In this document: positions 25,410 through 32,803 of the stretch, piece by piece
Numbering within the stretch: the stretch's first letter is position 1
How the letters are laid out: each line of letters starts with the position of its first letter
Source: CAVPGP01 sp963704025
GTDB lineage: Bacteria; Actinomycetota; Thermoleophilia; Gaiellales; Gaiellaceae
Reading direction: 5' to 3'
NCBI GenBank assembly: GCA_963704025.1
Contig: CAVPGP010000002.1
Location: 310,001 to 374,000 of the forward strand
DNA: 64,000 nt
The notes under the pieces: model-generated
Database searches by the model: none
Told to the model about the DNA's origin: nothing
The model's input: only the letters and a program-made list of their open reading frames with translations
Position numbers and translations under genes: made by a program

Positions 25410-26390
25410 ATGATTGATGCCACGGCTTTGGTCGTGGCTAGGGACCAAGGAATGCAGGTCGAAGTCGGCGCTGCTGAAGCGTCGACGACCTGGAGGCCAC
25501 GATGCACGCCGACCTCGACCTGCTCTGTATCAGTGTCTACTGCACAGCCGACGACCTGCTGCCGGAGCGGTCGCCTAACGCCCGCCGGCGACTGAGCGAC
25601 GCCGAGATCGTGACGCTCTGCGTCGCGCAGGTGCTGATGGGGATCCCGAGCGATCGTCGCTTTCTGCGGGCCGCCCGCCGTCAGCTTGGCCACTTGTTTC
25701 CCAGGCTTCCGAGCCAGGACGCTCTCCACAAGCGCCGCGCTCGCCTGGCCGAGACGATCGAGTGGTTGATCGGCGTCTTCGCGGCGCAAAGCCCCGGCGC
25801 CAGCGACGATCTCCTGCTGCTCGACTCGACCCCGGTTGAGTGCGGCCGCTCGCTCGAGACAAGCCGTCGCTCACAGCTCGCCGAGGTGTGCGGCTACGGC
25901 TACTCGGCAAGTCACTCGCGCTGGTTCTGGGGAATGCGGCTCCATCTCGCCTGCGCCCCCGACGGCACGCCCCGGGCGGCTGCGCTAACCGCGGCCGACC
26001 GGCCCGAACGCGAGGTCGCACTCACCCTGCTGCCGCGGGCGCTCAAAGGCGGCGAAACGATCGTCTGCGACCGAGGCTACGCCGGCCACGAGTTCGCGCG
26101 AGCGGTCGCCGAGCTCGGCGCCAGCGTGCTGCGACCACCACGAAAAGGCGAGCCTCAGCAAACGCCACAGCTGGCGCCGATCCGTCAACGGATCGAATCG
26201 GTCTTCTTCACCTGCAAAGACCTCCTCAACCTCGAACGGCACGGCGCCCGCACACCACGCAACATCTTCGCCCGCGTCGCCATCCGCCTGCTCGCACTCG
26301 CAGCCTGCATCACCCTCAACCACCAACTCGAGCGACCCAGCCGCGCAATCGCCGACTACACCGCCTAGCCCCGTGGCATCAACCATCTAG
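25406..26390 (+). mobile_element. IS982-family insertion sequence, copy 1 (intact)
   Basis: A 985-bp element with one transposase gene. The ends are inverted repeats: after an outer CTAG the left end reads ATGATTGATGCCACGG and the right end, inverted, ATGGTTGATGCCACGG. Both ends carry CTAG (25406-25409 and 26387-26390), which may be part of the repeat or a duplicated target. The left CTAG contains the esterase stop codon and the right one the acetyltransferase stop codon. The copy at 28245 is the same apart from one substitution near 25500 and a small change near 25720, so transposition was recent. Confidence 0.88.
25502..26368 (+). CDS. IS982-family transposase (DDE)
   Basis: A 288-residue transposase: PNARRRLSDAEIVTLCVAQV, LLLLDSTPVECGRSLE (first catalytic Asp), GYSASHSRWFWGMRLHLACA, ALTAADRPEREVALTLLPRA, ETIVCDRGYAGHEFARAV (second Asp), then IRQRIESVFFTCKDLLNLER (catalytic Glu) and a C-terminal FARVAIRLLALAACITLNHQ. 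The order and spacing match IS982. A CTGGAGG ribosome site lies 5 nt before the ATG. This copy has an uninterrupted frame and could be active in trans on copy 2. Confidence 0.9.
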   Translation: MHADLDLLCISVYCTADDLLPERSPNARRRLSDAEIVTLCVAQVLMGIPSDRRFLRAARRQLGHLFPRLPSQDALHKRRARLAETIEWLIGVFAAQSPGASDDLLLLDSTPVECGRSLETSRRSQLAEVCGYGYSASHSRWFWGMRLHLACAPDGTPRAAALTAADRPEREVALTLLPRALKGGETIVCDRGYAGHEFARAVAELGASVLRPPRKGEPQQTPQLAPIRQRIESVFFTCKDLLNLERHGARTPRNIFARVAIRLLALAACITLNHQLERPSRAIADYTA

Positions 26391-26809
26391 GGGCGCTTCG
26401 GCCGCTCCATCAGGCGCCCGCCCGGGTCGCCGAACCCGACCTTGCGGTACAGGGCGTGCGCGTCGCGCGTGTGCAGGAGCCAGCGTCCGTCGGCGTACGC
26501 GCCGTCGTCGACCATGAAGCGGACGAGCTCGACCCCGAGCCCTCGACCGCGGTACTCGTGGAGGACGTAGACGTCGGCGAGGTACATGAACGAGACGCCG
26601 TCGCCGAACGCCCGGGCGAAGCCGATCTGCCGCTCGCCTTCGTAGAGCCCGACGACGCGCTGCGCCTCGCGGACGAGCCGTTCCTGCACCTCCCGCTCGC
26701 GGCCCTTCGCCCAGTAGGCCTCGTGCGAGAGCCAGCGGTGCACCTCCGCGACGTCGAGGCGCGCCTTGTCGTCGTCCAGCTCCAGGCCCCCTGCGAGCTG
26801 CCGTCTCAT
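26387..26809 (-). CDS. GNAT-family N-acetyltransferase
   Basis: A 140-residue GNAT protein: VAEVHRWLSHEAYWAKGR at the start, VGLYEGERQIGFARAF, YLADVYVLHEYRGRGLGVEL (the Q/RxxGxG/A acetyl-CoA loop as YRGRGLG), then LLHTRDAHALYRKVGFGD with the conserved alpha4 Tyr. The acceptor is unknown; this subfamily is generic in actinobacteria. ATG at 26809 is preferred; the frame extends 17 codons upstream, overlapping the next gene's promoter region. Its stop is in the CTAG bordering IS copy 1. Confidence 0.85.
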   Translation of the reverse strand: MRRQLAGGLELDDDKARLDVAEVHRWLSHEAYWAKGREREVQERLVREAQRVVGLYEGERQIGFARAFGDGVSFMYLADVYVLHEYRGRGLGVELVRFMVDDGAYADGRWLLHTRDAHALYRKVGFGDPGGRLMERPKRP

Positions 26810-26823
26810 GAGCCAACCTTGCC

Positions 26824-27288
26824 ATGCCGATAGCCGAGCTGATGCGGGAGCGGGGCCCATTCGCGATCACGGTCTGCCTCGTGCTCGCGGGCGCCGACCT
26901 GGCGGTGAAGGCGCTCGTCCGGACACCTGCCGGCGACGTTCATCACCGCTCGGGCGCGTGGTTCGCGCTCTCCGCTGCGCTCCTCGCCGGCTCCGTGCTC
27001 CTCGTCTGGATCCCGTCGCGCGCGGTCGCGGTCGGCGCCTCGCTCCTGGCGGGCGGCGTGCTCGGCAACCTCGTCTCCGCCTGGCGAGCCGGCGGCGTGC
27101 CCGACCCGATCCTGATCGGCGACCACGCGCACGGAGTCGCCTTCAATCTCGCCGACGTGCTGGTCCTGGCGGGGATCCTCGTCTTGATGCCTGCGCTGAT
27201 CGCGGCCACGTTCCGGTATCGCCACCTGCTGCCGCAGTCGACGGTGGTCGTCCGGGCGGTCCGGCGCCTGCGGAGCAGGGCCTCGTAG
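26824..27288 (+). CDS. LspA-like membrane protein lacking one catalytic Asp
   Basis: A 154-residue protein with four predicted helices and the outline of lipoprotein signal peptidase. It has ITVCLVLAGADLAVKALV, HHRSGAWFALSAALLAGSVL (position of the NxGxAF motif), GGVLGNLVSAWRAGG (position of GGxxGNLxDR) and VAFNLADVLVLAGILVL (FNxAD, with its Asp). The Asp of the GNLxD motif, one of the two catalytic aspartates, is replaced (GNLVSAW). It is therefore probably inactive as a peptidase or has a different role; a canonical lspA should exist elsewhere. It is divergent from the acetyltransferase gene with only 14 nt between starts. Confidence 0.7.
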   Translation: MPIAELMRERGPFAITVCLVLAGADLAVKALVRTPAGDVHHRSGAWFALSAALLAGSVLLVWIPSRAVAVGASLLAGGVLGNLVSAWRAGGVPDPILIGDHAHGVAFNLADVLVLAGILVLMPALIAATFRYRHLLPQSTVVVRAVRRLRSRAS

Positions 27289-27315
27289 CCGGCGGAGGAG
27301 CCGCGCCGGGGTCGG

Positions 27316-28053
27316 TCACGCAGAGAGCGTGCGCAGCCGGAAGCCGCCGTGGAACTCGTACAGCGACGTGATCGCCGAGAGGGCGTCGCGCCGGGCGCGC
27401 TCGGAGAGCGCCGCCTCGCGGGCCTCCGCGAGCGGACGCCTCAGCAGCGCCTCGATCCCGGCCAGGCCGTCGGCGGAGAGCGCGAGGGCTCCCGGCGCGT
27501 GCTCGCGACAGACTGCGCCGCCCGCCTGCGGCGAGAAGCCGACGAGCGTCCCCTCCCCGCACTCGGCGCAGCTGCCGATGTGCGGCAGATAGCCGGAGAG
27601 CCAGAGCAGCTTCAGCTGAAAGGAGAGCGCGAGCGGCTCGAGCGAGGGCCGTTCCGCCGGCCGCACAGGGAGGTCGTCCAGCAGGTCGAGGAAGCGCGTG
27701 AGCGCGTGGAAGGCTCGGTCGTTCGCCTCGGGCTCCGTGAAGAGCCGCAGCATCGCCTCGGCTCCGGTCAGGCCGACCTGCAGCCGGTACGGGTCCTCGC
27801 GCGCCGCGCTGTGCGGCCGGATTAGCTCGACGCCCGTGACCGTGCCGAGCTCACCGCTTCCCTGATGGAGCAGCAGCTCGACGTGGCTCAGCGGCTCGAG
27901 CCGCGCCCCGAAGCGGGACTTCGTCTTGCGGACCCCCTTCGCGACGGCACCGGCCCGGCCGCGGTCGAGCGCGTAGACGTGCAGCACCCGGTCGGCCTCG
28001 CCGAAGCGGAACGAGCGCAACACCACGGCCTCGGTCTTCTGCGTGCGGGCCAC
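27316..28053 (-). CDS. recO: DNA repair protein RecO
   Basis: A 245-residue RecO that loads RecA with RecR at gaps. The N-terminal OB fold reads KTEAVVLRSFRFGEADRVLH with GAVAKGVRKTKSRFGARLEP; the helical domain is LLDDLPVRPAERPSLEPLAL; the zinc site is CAECGEGTLVGFSP plus GGAVCREHAP. The length is typical. It stands alone between the LspA-like gene and a repeat element; no neighbouring era or ybeY is seen. Confidence 0.92.
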   Translation of the reverse strand: MARTQKTEAVVLRSFRFGEADRVLHVYALDRGRAGAVAKGVRKTKSRFGARLEPLSHVELLLHQGSGELGTVTGVELIRPHSAAREDPYRLQVGLTGAEAMLRLFTEPEANDRAFHALTRFLDLLDDLPVRPAERPSLEPLALSFQLKLLWLSGYLPHIGSCAECGEGTLVGFSPQAGGAVCREHAPGALALSADGLAGIEALLRRPLAEAREAALSERARRDALSAITSLYEFHGGFRLRTLSA

Positions 28054-28105
28054 GGGGCCAGTCTAGTTTCGGCGTCTGACCGCGAGGCGAGCCGTCTCAC
28101 TCCCT

Positions 28106-28223
28106 CGTACCTGGTCGCGTACCAGGTACGGGATTCTCGCTTCAAAACTGGAAATGCCTGCACAGAGTGCGAACTGTCTCGACCACCGCCCGCTTCGTAC
28201 CTGGTCGGCGACCAGGTACGAAG
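28106..28223. repeat. REPIN-like element A: two CGTACCTGGT palindromes around a 62-nt core
   Basis: The palindrome at 28106-28130 has 10-bp arms (CGTACCTGGT and its complement, 5-nt loop). The palindrome at 28193-28223 has perfect 14-bp arms (CTTCGTACCTGGTC, 3-nt loop). The 62-nt core (28131-28192) contains AAAACTGGAAATGCCTGCA. The same palindrome and a matching core occur in inverted orientation at 44578-44691. The paired-hairpin design and size of about 110-120 nt are those of REPIN elements. It fills the gap between recO and IS copy 2. Confidence 0.75.
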
Positions 28224-28244
28224 GGTACGAAGCCTCGCCAGGCG

Positions 28245-29228
28245 CTAGATGATTGATGCCACGGCTTTGGTCGTGGCTAGGGACCAAGGAATGCAGGTCG
28301 AAGTCGGCGCTGCTGAAGCGTCGACGACCTGGAGGCGACGATGCACGCCGACCTCGACCTGCTCTGTATCAGTGTCTACTGCACAGCCGACGACCTGCTG
28401 CCGGAGCGGTCGCCTAACGCCCGCCGGCGACTGAGCGACGCCGAGATCGTGACGCTCTGCGTCGCGCAGGTGCTGATGGGGATCCCGAGCGATCGTCGCT
28501 TTCTGCGGGCCGCCCGCCGTCAGCTTGGCCACTTGTTTCCCAGGCTTCCGAGCCAGGACGCATCCACAAGCGCCGCGCTCGCCTGGCCGAGACGATCGAG
28601 TGGTTGATCGGCGTCTTCGCGGCGCAAAGCCCCGGCGCCAGCGACGATCTCCTGCTGCTCGACTCGACCCCGGTTGAGTGCGGCCGCTCGCTCGAGACAA
28701 GCCGTCGCTCACAGCTCGCCGAGGTGTGCGGCTACGGCTACTCGGCAAGTCACTCGCGCTGGTTCTGGGGAATGCGGCTCCATCTCGCCTGCGCCCCCGA
28801 CGGCACGCCCCGGGCGGCTGCGCTAACCGCGGCCGACCGGCCCGAACGCGAGGTCGCACTCACCCTGCTGCCGCGGGCGCTCAAAGGCGGCGAAACGATC
28901 GTCTGCGACCGAGGCTACGCCGGCCACGAGTTCGCGCGAGCGGTCGCCGAGCTCGGCGCCAGCGTGCTGCGACCACCACGAAAAGGCGAGCCTCAGCAAA
29001 CGCCACAGCTGGCGCCGATCCGTCAACGGATCGAATCGGTCTTCTTCACCTGCAAAGACCTCCTCAACCTCGAACGGCACGGCGCCCGCACACCACGCAA
29101 CATCTTCGCCCGCGTCGCCATCCGCCTGCTCGCACTCGCAGCCTGCATCACCCTCAACCACCAACTCGAGCGACCCAGCCGCGCAATCGCCGACTACACC
29201 GCCTAGCCCCGTGGCATCAACCATCTAG
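28245..29228 (+). mobile_element. IS982-family insertion sequence, copy 2 (defective)
   Basis: A 984-bp copy with the same inverted ends and outer CTAG as copy 1 (25406-26390), in the same orientation 2.8 kb downstream. It differs by a C-to-G change just before the ATG and by replacement of CTCTCC with CATCC near 28561, a net one-base loss that breaks the transposase frame. The right CTAG contains the mutM stop codon. The left flank is 21 nt from the REPIN-like element. Confidence 0.88.
28341..29206 (+). pseudogene. IS982 transposase, frameshifted
   Basis: The first 75 or so codons match copy 1. After PRLPSQDA the one-base loss near 28561 sends the frame to a stop at 28607, and the rest of the gene (from IGVFAAQSPGAS onward, to 29206) is in another frame. 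IS982 elements do not normally use programmed frameshifting and copy 1 is open, so this copy is best regarded as broken. Its ends look intact, so it may still be moved by the transposase of copy 1. Confidence 0.85.
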
Positions 29229-30040
29229 AGCTGGCAGCCGGGACAGAACCACGTCCCGCGGCCGGCCAGACGGATCTTCTCGATCGGGGTCCCGCAGCGC
29301 GAACACGGCTCGCCGCCCCGCCCGTAGACCTTGAACTCGTCCTGCATCGAGCCCGAGGCGCCGTTCGGCTGGGCGTAGTCGCGGAGCGTCGAGCCCCGGC
29401 GTGCGATCCCGAGCTCGAGCGCCGTTCGGATCGCCCGCCGCAGCGCCGTGATCTGCTCCGGCCGGAGATCCCGGGCGGGGGTGAGCGGATGGATGCGCGC
29501 CCGCCAGAGCGCCTCGTCCACGTAGATGTTCCCGAGCCCGGCCACCGTCCGCTGATCGAGGAGCGCCGCCTTGATCGGCGCGCGACGGCCTGCGAGCCGT
29601 GCCGCGAGCGCCTTGGTCGTGAAGCCGCGCTCGAGCGGCTCCGCACCGAGACGGGCGTCGAGATAGGAGTCGACCTCGCCCGGCTCCAGCAGGAGCCACG
29701 TGCCGAACCGGCGCACGTCGCGATAGGAGAGGTGCGTACCGTCGTCGAGGCGGACGACGGCCCGACGGTGCGCGTCGTCGGGCAGCTCCCCCTCGCGCAC
29801 CGACCCGGTCATGCGCAGGTGGATCAGCAGCGCGCGGCCGCTCGCGAAGCGGACGACGAGGTACTTCCCGCGGCGGTCGACGCGGTCGACGCGCTCGCCG
29901 ACGAGCTCGGCCGCGACCTCGTGGGGATCCTCCGGCCGCGTGAGCCGGACGTCGTGGATCTCCACGTGCTCGAGCCGCCGCCCTTCCAGAAGCGGGGCGA
30001 TCTCCGTCCGGACCGTCTCGACCTCGGGCAGCTCAGGCAT
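29225..30040 (-). CDS. mutM: Formamidopyrimidine-DNA glycosylase
   Basis: A 271-residue Fpg/Nei family enzyme that excises oxidised purines. It carries the N-terminal catalytic PELPEVETVRTEIAPLLEGR (Pro after Met, Glu), then KYLVVRFASGRALLIHLRMT, GNIYVDEALWRARIHP (H2TH region) and the C-terminal zinc finger FKVYGRGGEPCSRCGTPIEK plus WFCPGCQ. All four zinc cysteines are present. It starts 8 nt downstream of the phosphorylase stop, so it may be the tail of the deo operon. Confidence 0.93.
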   Translation of the reverse strand: MPELPEVETVRTEIAPLLEGRRLEHVEIHDVRLTRPEDPHEVAAELVGERVDRVDRRGKYLVVRFASGRALLIHLRMTGSVREGELPDDAHRRAVVRLDDGTHLSYRDVRRFGTWLLLEPGEVDSYLDARLGAEPLERGFTTKALAARLAGRRAPIKAALLDQRTVAGLGNIYVDEALWRARIHPLTPARDLRPEQITALRRAIRTALELGIARRGSTLRDYAQPNGASGSMQDEFKVYGRGGEPCSRCGTPIEKIRLAGRGTWFCPGCQL

Positions 30041-30048
30041 CGCGAAAC

Positions 30049-31353
30049 TCAGGCGTCGGAGAGCACCTCGAGCAGAACGGGACGCCTCGTGGGCGGCTCG
30101 TCGGCAAGCAGCAGCGCCGCCAGGTACTCCTGCTCCGCCTCCGCCGCCGACGCCTCGTCACGCGCGTGGATGCGCGCGACCGGCTCGCCGGCGGCCACTG
30201 CATCTCCGCGCTTCTTGAGGCAGACGATCCCGACCGCGTGATCGATGACGTCGTCCTTCGTTCTCCGGCCTGCGCCGAGATGCAGGGCTGCGACCCCGAC
30301 CCGGATTGCCCCCAGAGCGGCGACGTACCCGTCTCCGGATGCCGCCACCTCGCGCACGAGCGGCGCCGCAGGCAGCGCGTCGAGCGAGGGATCGCCGCCC
30401 TGCGCACGGATCCACCGCTCGTAGGCGTCGAGCGCGGTGCCGTCGGCGACCGCGGCCTCCGCGCGGCGGCGACCCTCGGCCTCGTCGACGCCGAGATCCG
30501 AGAGTGAGAGCAGCTTCGCGCACGCGTCGAGGACGAGCTCGGTGAAGTCCGGCGGCCCCGCCCCGCGGATCGTCTCCACGGCCTCCGCGATCTCGAGCGC
30601 GTTGCCCACTGCGCGGCCGAGCGGCTGGTCCATGTCCGTGAGCAGGCAGACCACCTCCCGCTCGAAACGGCGGCCGATCTCGATCATCGCCTCGGCGAGG
30701 TGGCGCGCGTCGTCGACCGACTTCATGAAGGCTCCGTCGCCGACCTTGACGTCCAGCACGATCGCCTCGGCGCCGCCGGCGATCTTCTTGGACATGATGC
30801 TCGACGCGATCAGCGAGAGGTTGTCGACGGTTGCGGTCACGTCGCGCAACGCGTAGAGCAGCTTGTCCGCGGGCGCGAGATCGCCGGTCTGGCCGATGAT
30901 CGCGCAGCCGATCTCCTTCACCTGGGCCACGAACTCGTCGACCGAGAGCTCGACGCGATAGCCGGGGATCGACTCCAGCTTGTCGAGCGTCCCGCCTGTG
31001 TGGCCCAGGCCGCGGCCGCTCATCTTCCCGATCGGCACCCCGCACGCCGCGACGATCGGCCCGACGGAGATCGAGGTCTTGTCCCCGACTCCGCCGGTGG
31101 AGTGCTTGTCGACGACCTTCCGCCCGAGCGCCGAGCGCATGTCGAGCGTCTCGCCGCTGCGGATCATCGCGTCGGTCAGCGCGAAGGTCTCGCGTCCCGA
31201 GAGCCCCCGGAAGTAGACCGCCATCAGGAACGCCGCCATCTGGTAGTCGGGCACCGCCCCGCGCGTGTAGCCGAGGACGAGCTCGGCGAGCTCCTCGTTC
31301 GAGAGCTCCTCGCCGTCGCGCTTGCGCTGGATCAGCTCGGCAGCGCGGATCAC
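30049..31353 (-). CDS. deoA: Pyrimidine-nucleoside (thymidine) phosphorylase
   Basis: A 434-residue enzyme splitting thymidine or uridine with phosphate to base and (deoxy)ribose-1-phosphate. It opens MIRAAELIQRKRDGEELSNE, has the phosphate site KVVDKHSTGGVGDKTSISVG, the substrate region SGRGLGHTGGTLDKLESIPG and ASSIMSKKIAGGAEAIVLDV, and a C-terminal domain with DDVIDHAVGIVCLKKRGDAV. It is last in deoB-methyltransferase-methyltransferase-deoA, all overlapping. DeoB would feed on the sugar phosphate it releases. Confidence 0.93.
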   Translation of the reverse strand: MIRAAELIQRKRDGEELSNEELAELVLGYTRGAVPDYQMAAFLMAVYFRGLSGRETFALTDAMIRSGETLDMRSALGRKVVDKHSTGGVGDKTSISVGPIVAACGVPIGKMSGRGLGHTGGTLDKLESIPGYRVELSVDEFVAQVKEIGCAIIGQTGDLAPADKLLYALRDVTATVDNLSLIASSIMSKKIAGGAEAIVLDVKVGDGAFMKSVDDARHLAEAMIEIGRRFEREVVCLLTDMDQPLGRAVGNALEIAEAVETIRGAGPPDFTELVLDACAKLLSLSDLGVDEAEGRRRAEAAVADGTALDAYERWIRAQGGDPSLDALPAAPLVREVAASGDGYVAALGAIRVGVAALHLGAGRRTKDDVIDHAVGIVCLKKRGDAVAAGEPVARIHARDEASAAEAEQEYLAALLLADEPPTRRPVLLEVLSDA

Positions 31354-32057
31354 TTTGCGGCGACGAAGATCGTGGGTGCTCGACGGACGCGCAGCGGGCC
31401 GTCGAACGGCGGCAGCTGCCGCAGGCCGAAGCTGCTCTGCGATGCGTCGACGTAGACCTGAGCGGCGGCGCGGTCGGGGAAGTTCGTCCAGCCGAAGGCG
31501 TCGCGCCGCTCGACCGACGCGAACCGCCCGCGGAGCAGTCCCTCGGCCTCGTCCGAGCGGAAGGGGACCACGCGCTCCAGCCCCAGCGGCTCGTACAGCT
31601 CACGCAGATGCTCGCGCGCGTTCGTCACCGCGACAAGGCGGCCGCCGGGCTTCAGCACGCGCCTGATCTCGGCGAGGGCCCGCTCCACGTCGGGGACGTG
31701 GTAGAGCATCCAGGCCGCGACCACGGAGTCGAACATCCCATCTGCGAACGGCAGCGCCTGGACGTCCCCGACGAGCGCCTCGACGCCGCGGGCGCGCGTC
31801 AGCTCGACCATGTGCTCCGACTGGTCGAGCGCCGTCACCTCGGCGCCGAGCTCGCGCTGCATCCGTTCGGCGAGCGCACCCTGGCCGCAGCCGACCTCGA
31901 GCACGCGACGGGGAGCGCTTTCCGCGATCGCGTCGAACAGGAGCTCGACCGCGTCCGGCCCGCTGCCGAAGCGGTGCGCCGCGGCGCGCGCGGCGAGCCT
32001 CGTGTCGGTCGAGTATTCGCGGCGGACGGCCTCCGGGTCGTTGAGCGGCGCGCTCAT
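31350..32057 (-). CDS. Class I SAM-dependent methyltransferase (second of a tandem pair)
   Basis: A 235-residue Rossmann methyltransferase: RRVLEVGCGQGALAERMQRE (motif I), VTALDQSEHMVELTRARGVE (acidic residue), GDVQALPFADGMFDSVVAAW and RRVLKPGGRLVAVTNAREHL. It is clearly paralogous to the gene immediately upstream; the EVGCGQG and MLYHVPD/LLYHVAD blocks align throughout. ATGA overlaps join it to both neighbours. The closest general relatives are UbiE/MenG-like small-molecule methyltransferases; a role in nucleoside or base modification is only inferred from context. Confidence 0.85.
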   Translation of the reverse strand: MSAPLNDPEAVRREYSTDTRLAARAAAHRFGSGPDAVELLFDAIAESAPRRVLEVGCGQGALAERMQRELGAEVTALDQSEHMVELTRARGVEALVGDVQALPFADGMFDSVVAAWMLYHVPDVERALAEIRRVLKPGGRLVAVTNAREHLRELYEPLGLERVVPFRSDEAEGLLRGRFASVERRDAFGWTNFPDRAAAQVYVDASQSSFGLRQLPPFDGPLRVRRAPTIFVAAK

Positions 32058-32803
32058 CTCTCCGCCACATAGACGACGTGCCGGGCGCGCGCCCGGAACG
32101 GCTCGCTGATGGCGGGCACGGCTCCGGCGAGGTGCGCGCGCGTGATGTTCGCGGCGACGAACGCGCGCATGGAGGCAGAGTCGGGGAAGACGACGGTGCC
32201 GCGAGCCTCCCGCCGCTCGACACGCGAGAAATGACCTGCGAGCTGTGCGGCGCCGTTCTCGCCGCCGAACGACAGCTCCGCCTCGACGCCGCTGCCGAGC
32301 AGCTCCCACAGCTCCTGGACGTTGTCGGTTCCCACCGTCGAGGCCACGAGACGGCCGCCCTTGCGCAGCACGCGCGCCAGCTCGCGGATGGCCTGCTCGC
32401 GGTCGGCGACGTGGTAGAGGAGCCACGCCGCGACGACGCAGTCGAACGCGCCGTCCTCGAACGGGAGCGCCTGCACGTCCGCGATCTCGGCCGGGACGCC
32501 GCGCTCACGCGCGAGCGTCACCATCCGCGGCGAGAGGTCGACCGCCGCGACCTCCGCGCCGAGCTCGTCGACGAGCCGCTTCGCGAGCTCGCCCTGGCCG
32601 CAGCCGACCTCGAGCACCCGGCGCGCCGCGGCCTCGCGGACCGCCTCGAAGACGACGTCCTCCGCGTTCTCTCCCTCGATCAGGTCGCGGTAGATCCGGT
32701 TGCGCGTCGCCAGTCGCTCCTCGCTCGCGTATTCCCAGTGCACGAGCAGCGGGTTGTCGAGCGGCAGGAGGTTCCCGCGCGGGTCGACAGGGGGCTCGGT
32801 CAC
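32054..32803 (-). CDS. Class I SAM-dependent methyltransferase (first of a tandem pair)
   Basis: A 249-residue protein: a 55-residue N-terminal region (NPLLVHWEYASEERLATRNR), then RRVLEVGCGQGELAKRLVDE, VAAVDLSPRMVTLARERGVP, DVQALPFEDGAFDCVVAAWL and ARVLRKGGRLVASTVGTDNV. It shares about the whole core with the downstream paralogue, indicating a tandem duplication followed by divergence of the C-terminal acceptor region. It overlaps deoB and the second methyltransferase by 4 nt each. Confidence 0.85.
   Translation of the reverse strand: MTEPPVDPRGNLLPLDNPLLVHWEYASEERLATRNRIYRDLIEGENAEDVVFEAVREAAARRVLEVGCGQGELAKRLVDELGAEVAAVDLSPRMVTLARERGVPAEIADVQALPFEDGAFDCVVAAWLLYHVADREQAIRELARVLRKGGRLVASTVGTDNVQELWELLGSGVEAELSFGGENGAAQLAGHFSRVERREARGTVVFPDSASMRAFVAANITRAHLAGAVPAISEPFRARARHVVYVAER

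Noticed and set aside
28106..28223. Paired palindromes considered as a minimal CRISPR array
   Set aside because: Only two repeats, which differ in loop and arm length, and the core is shared with a second locus; REPIN-like element fits better.
28341..29206. Programmed frameshift in the transposase of IS copy 2
   Set aside because: The sister copy is a single open frame and IS982 elements are not known for frameshifting; a one-base loss is simpler.
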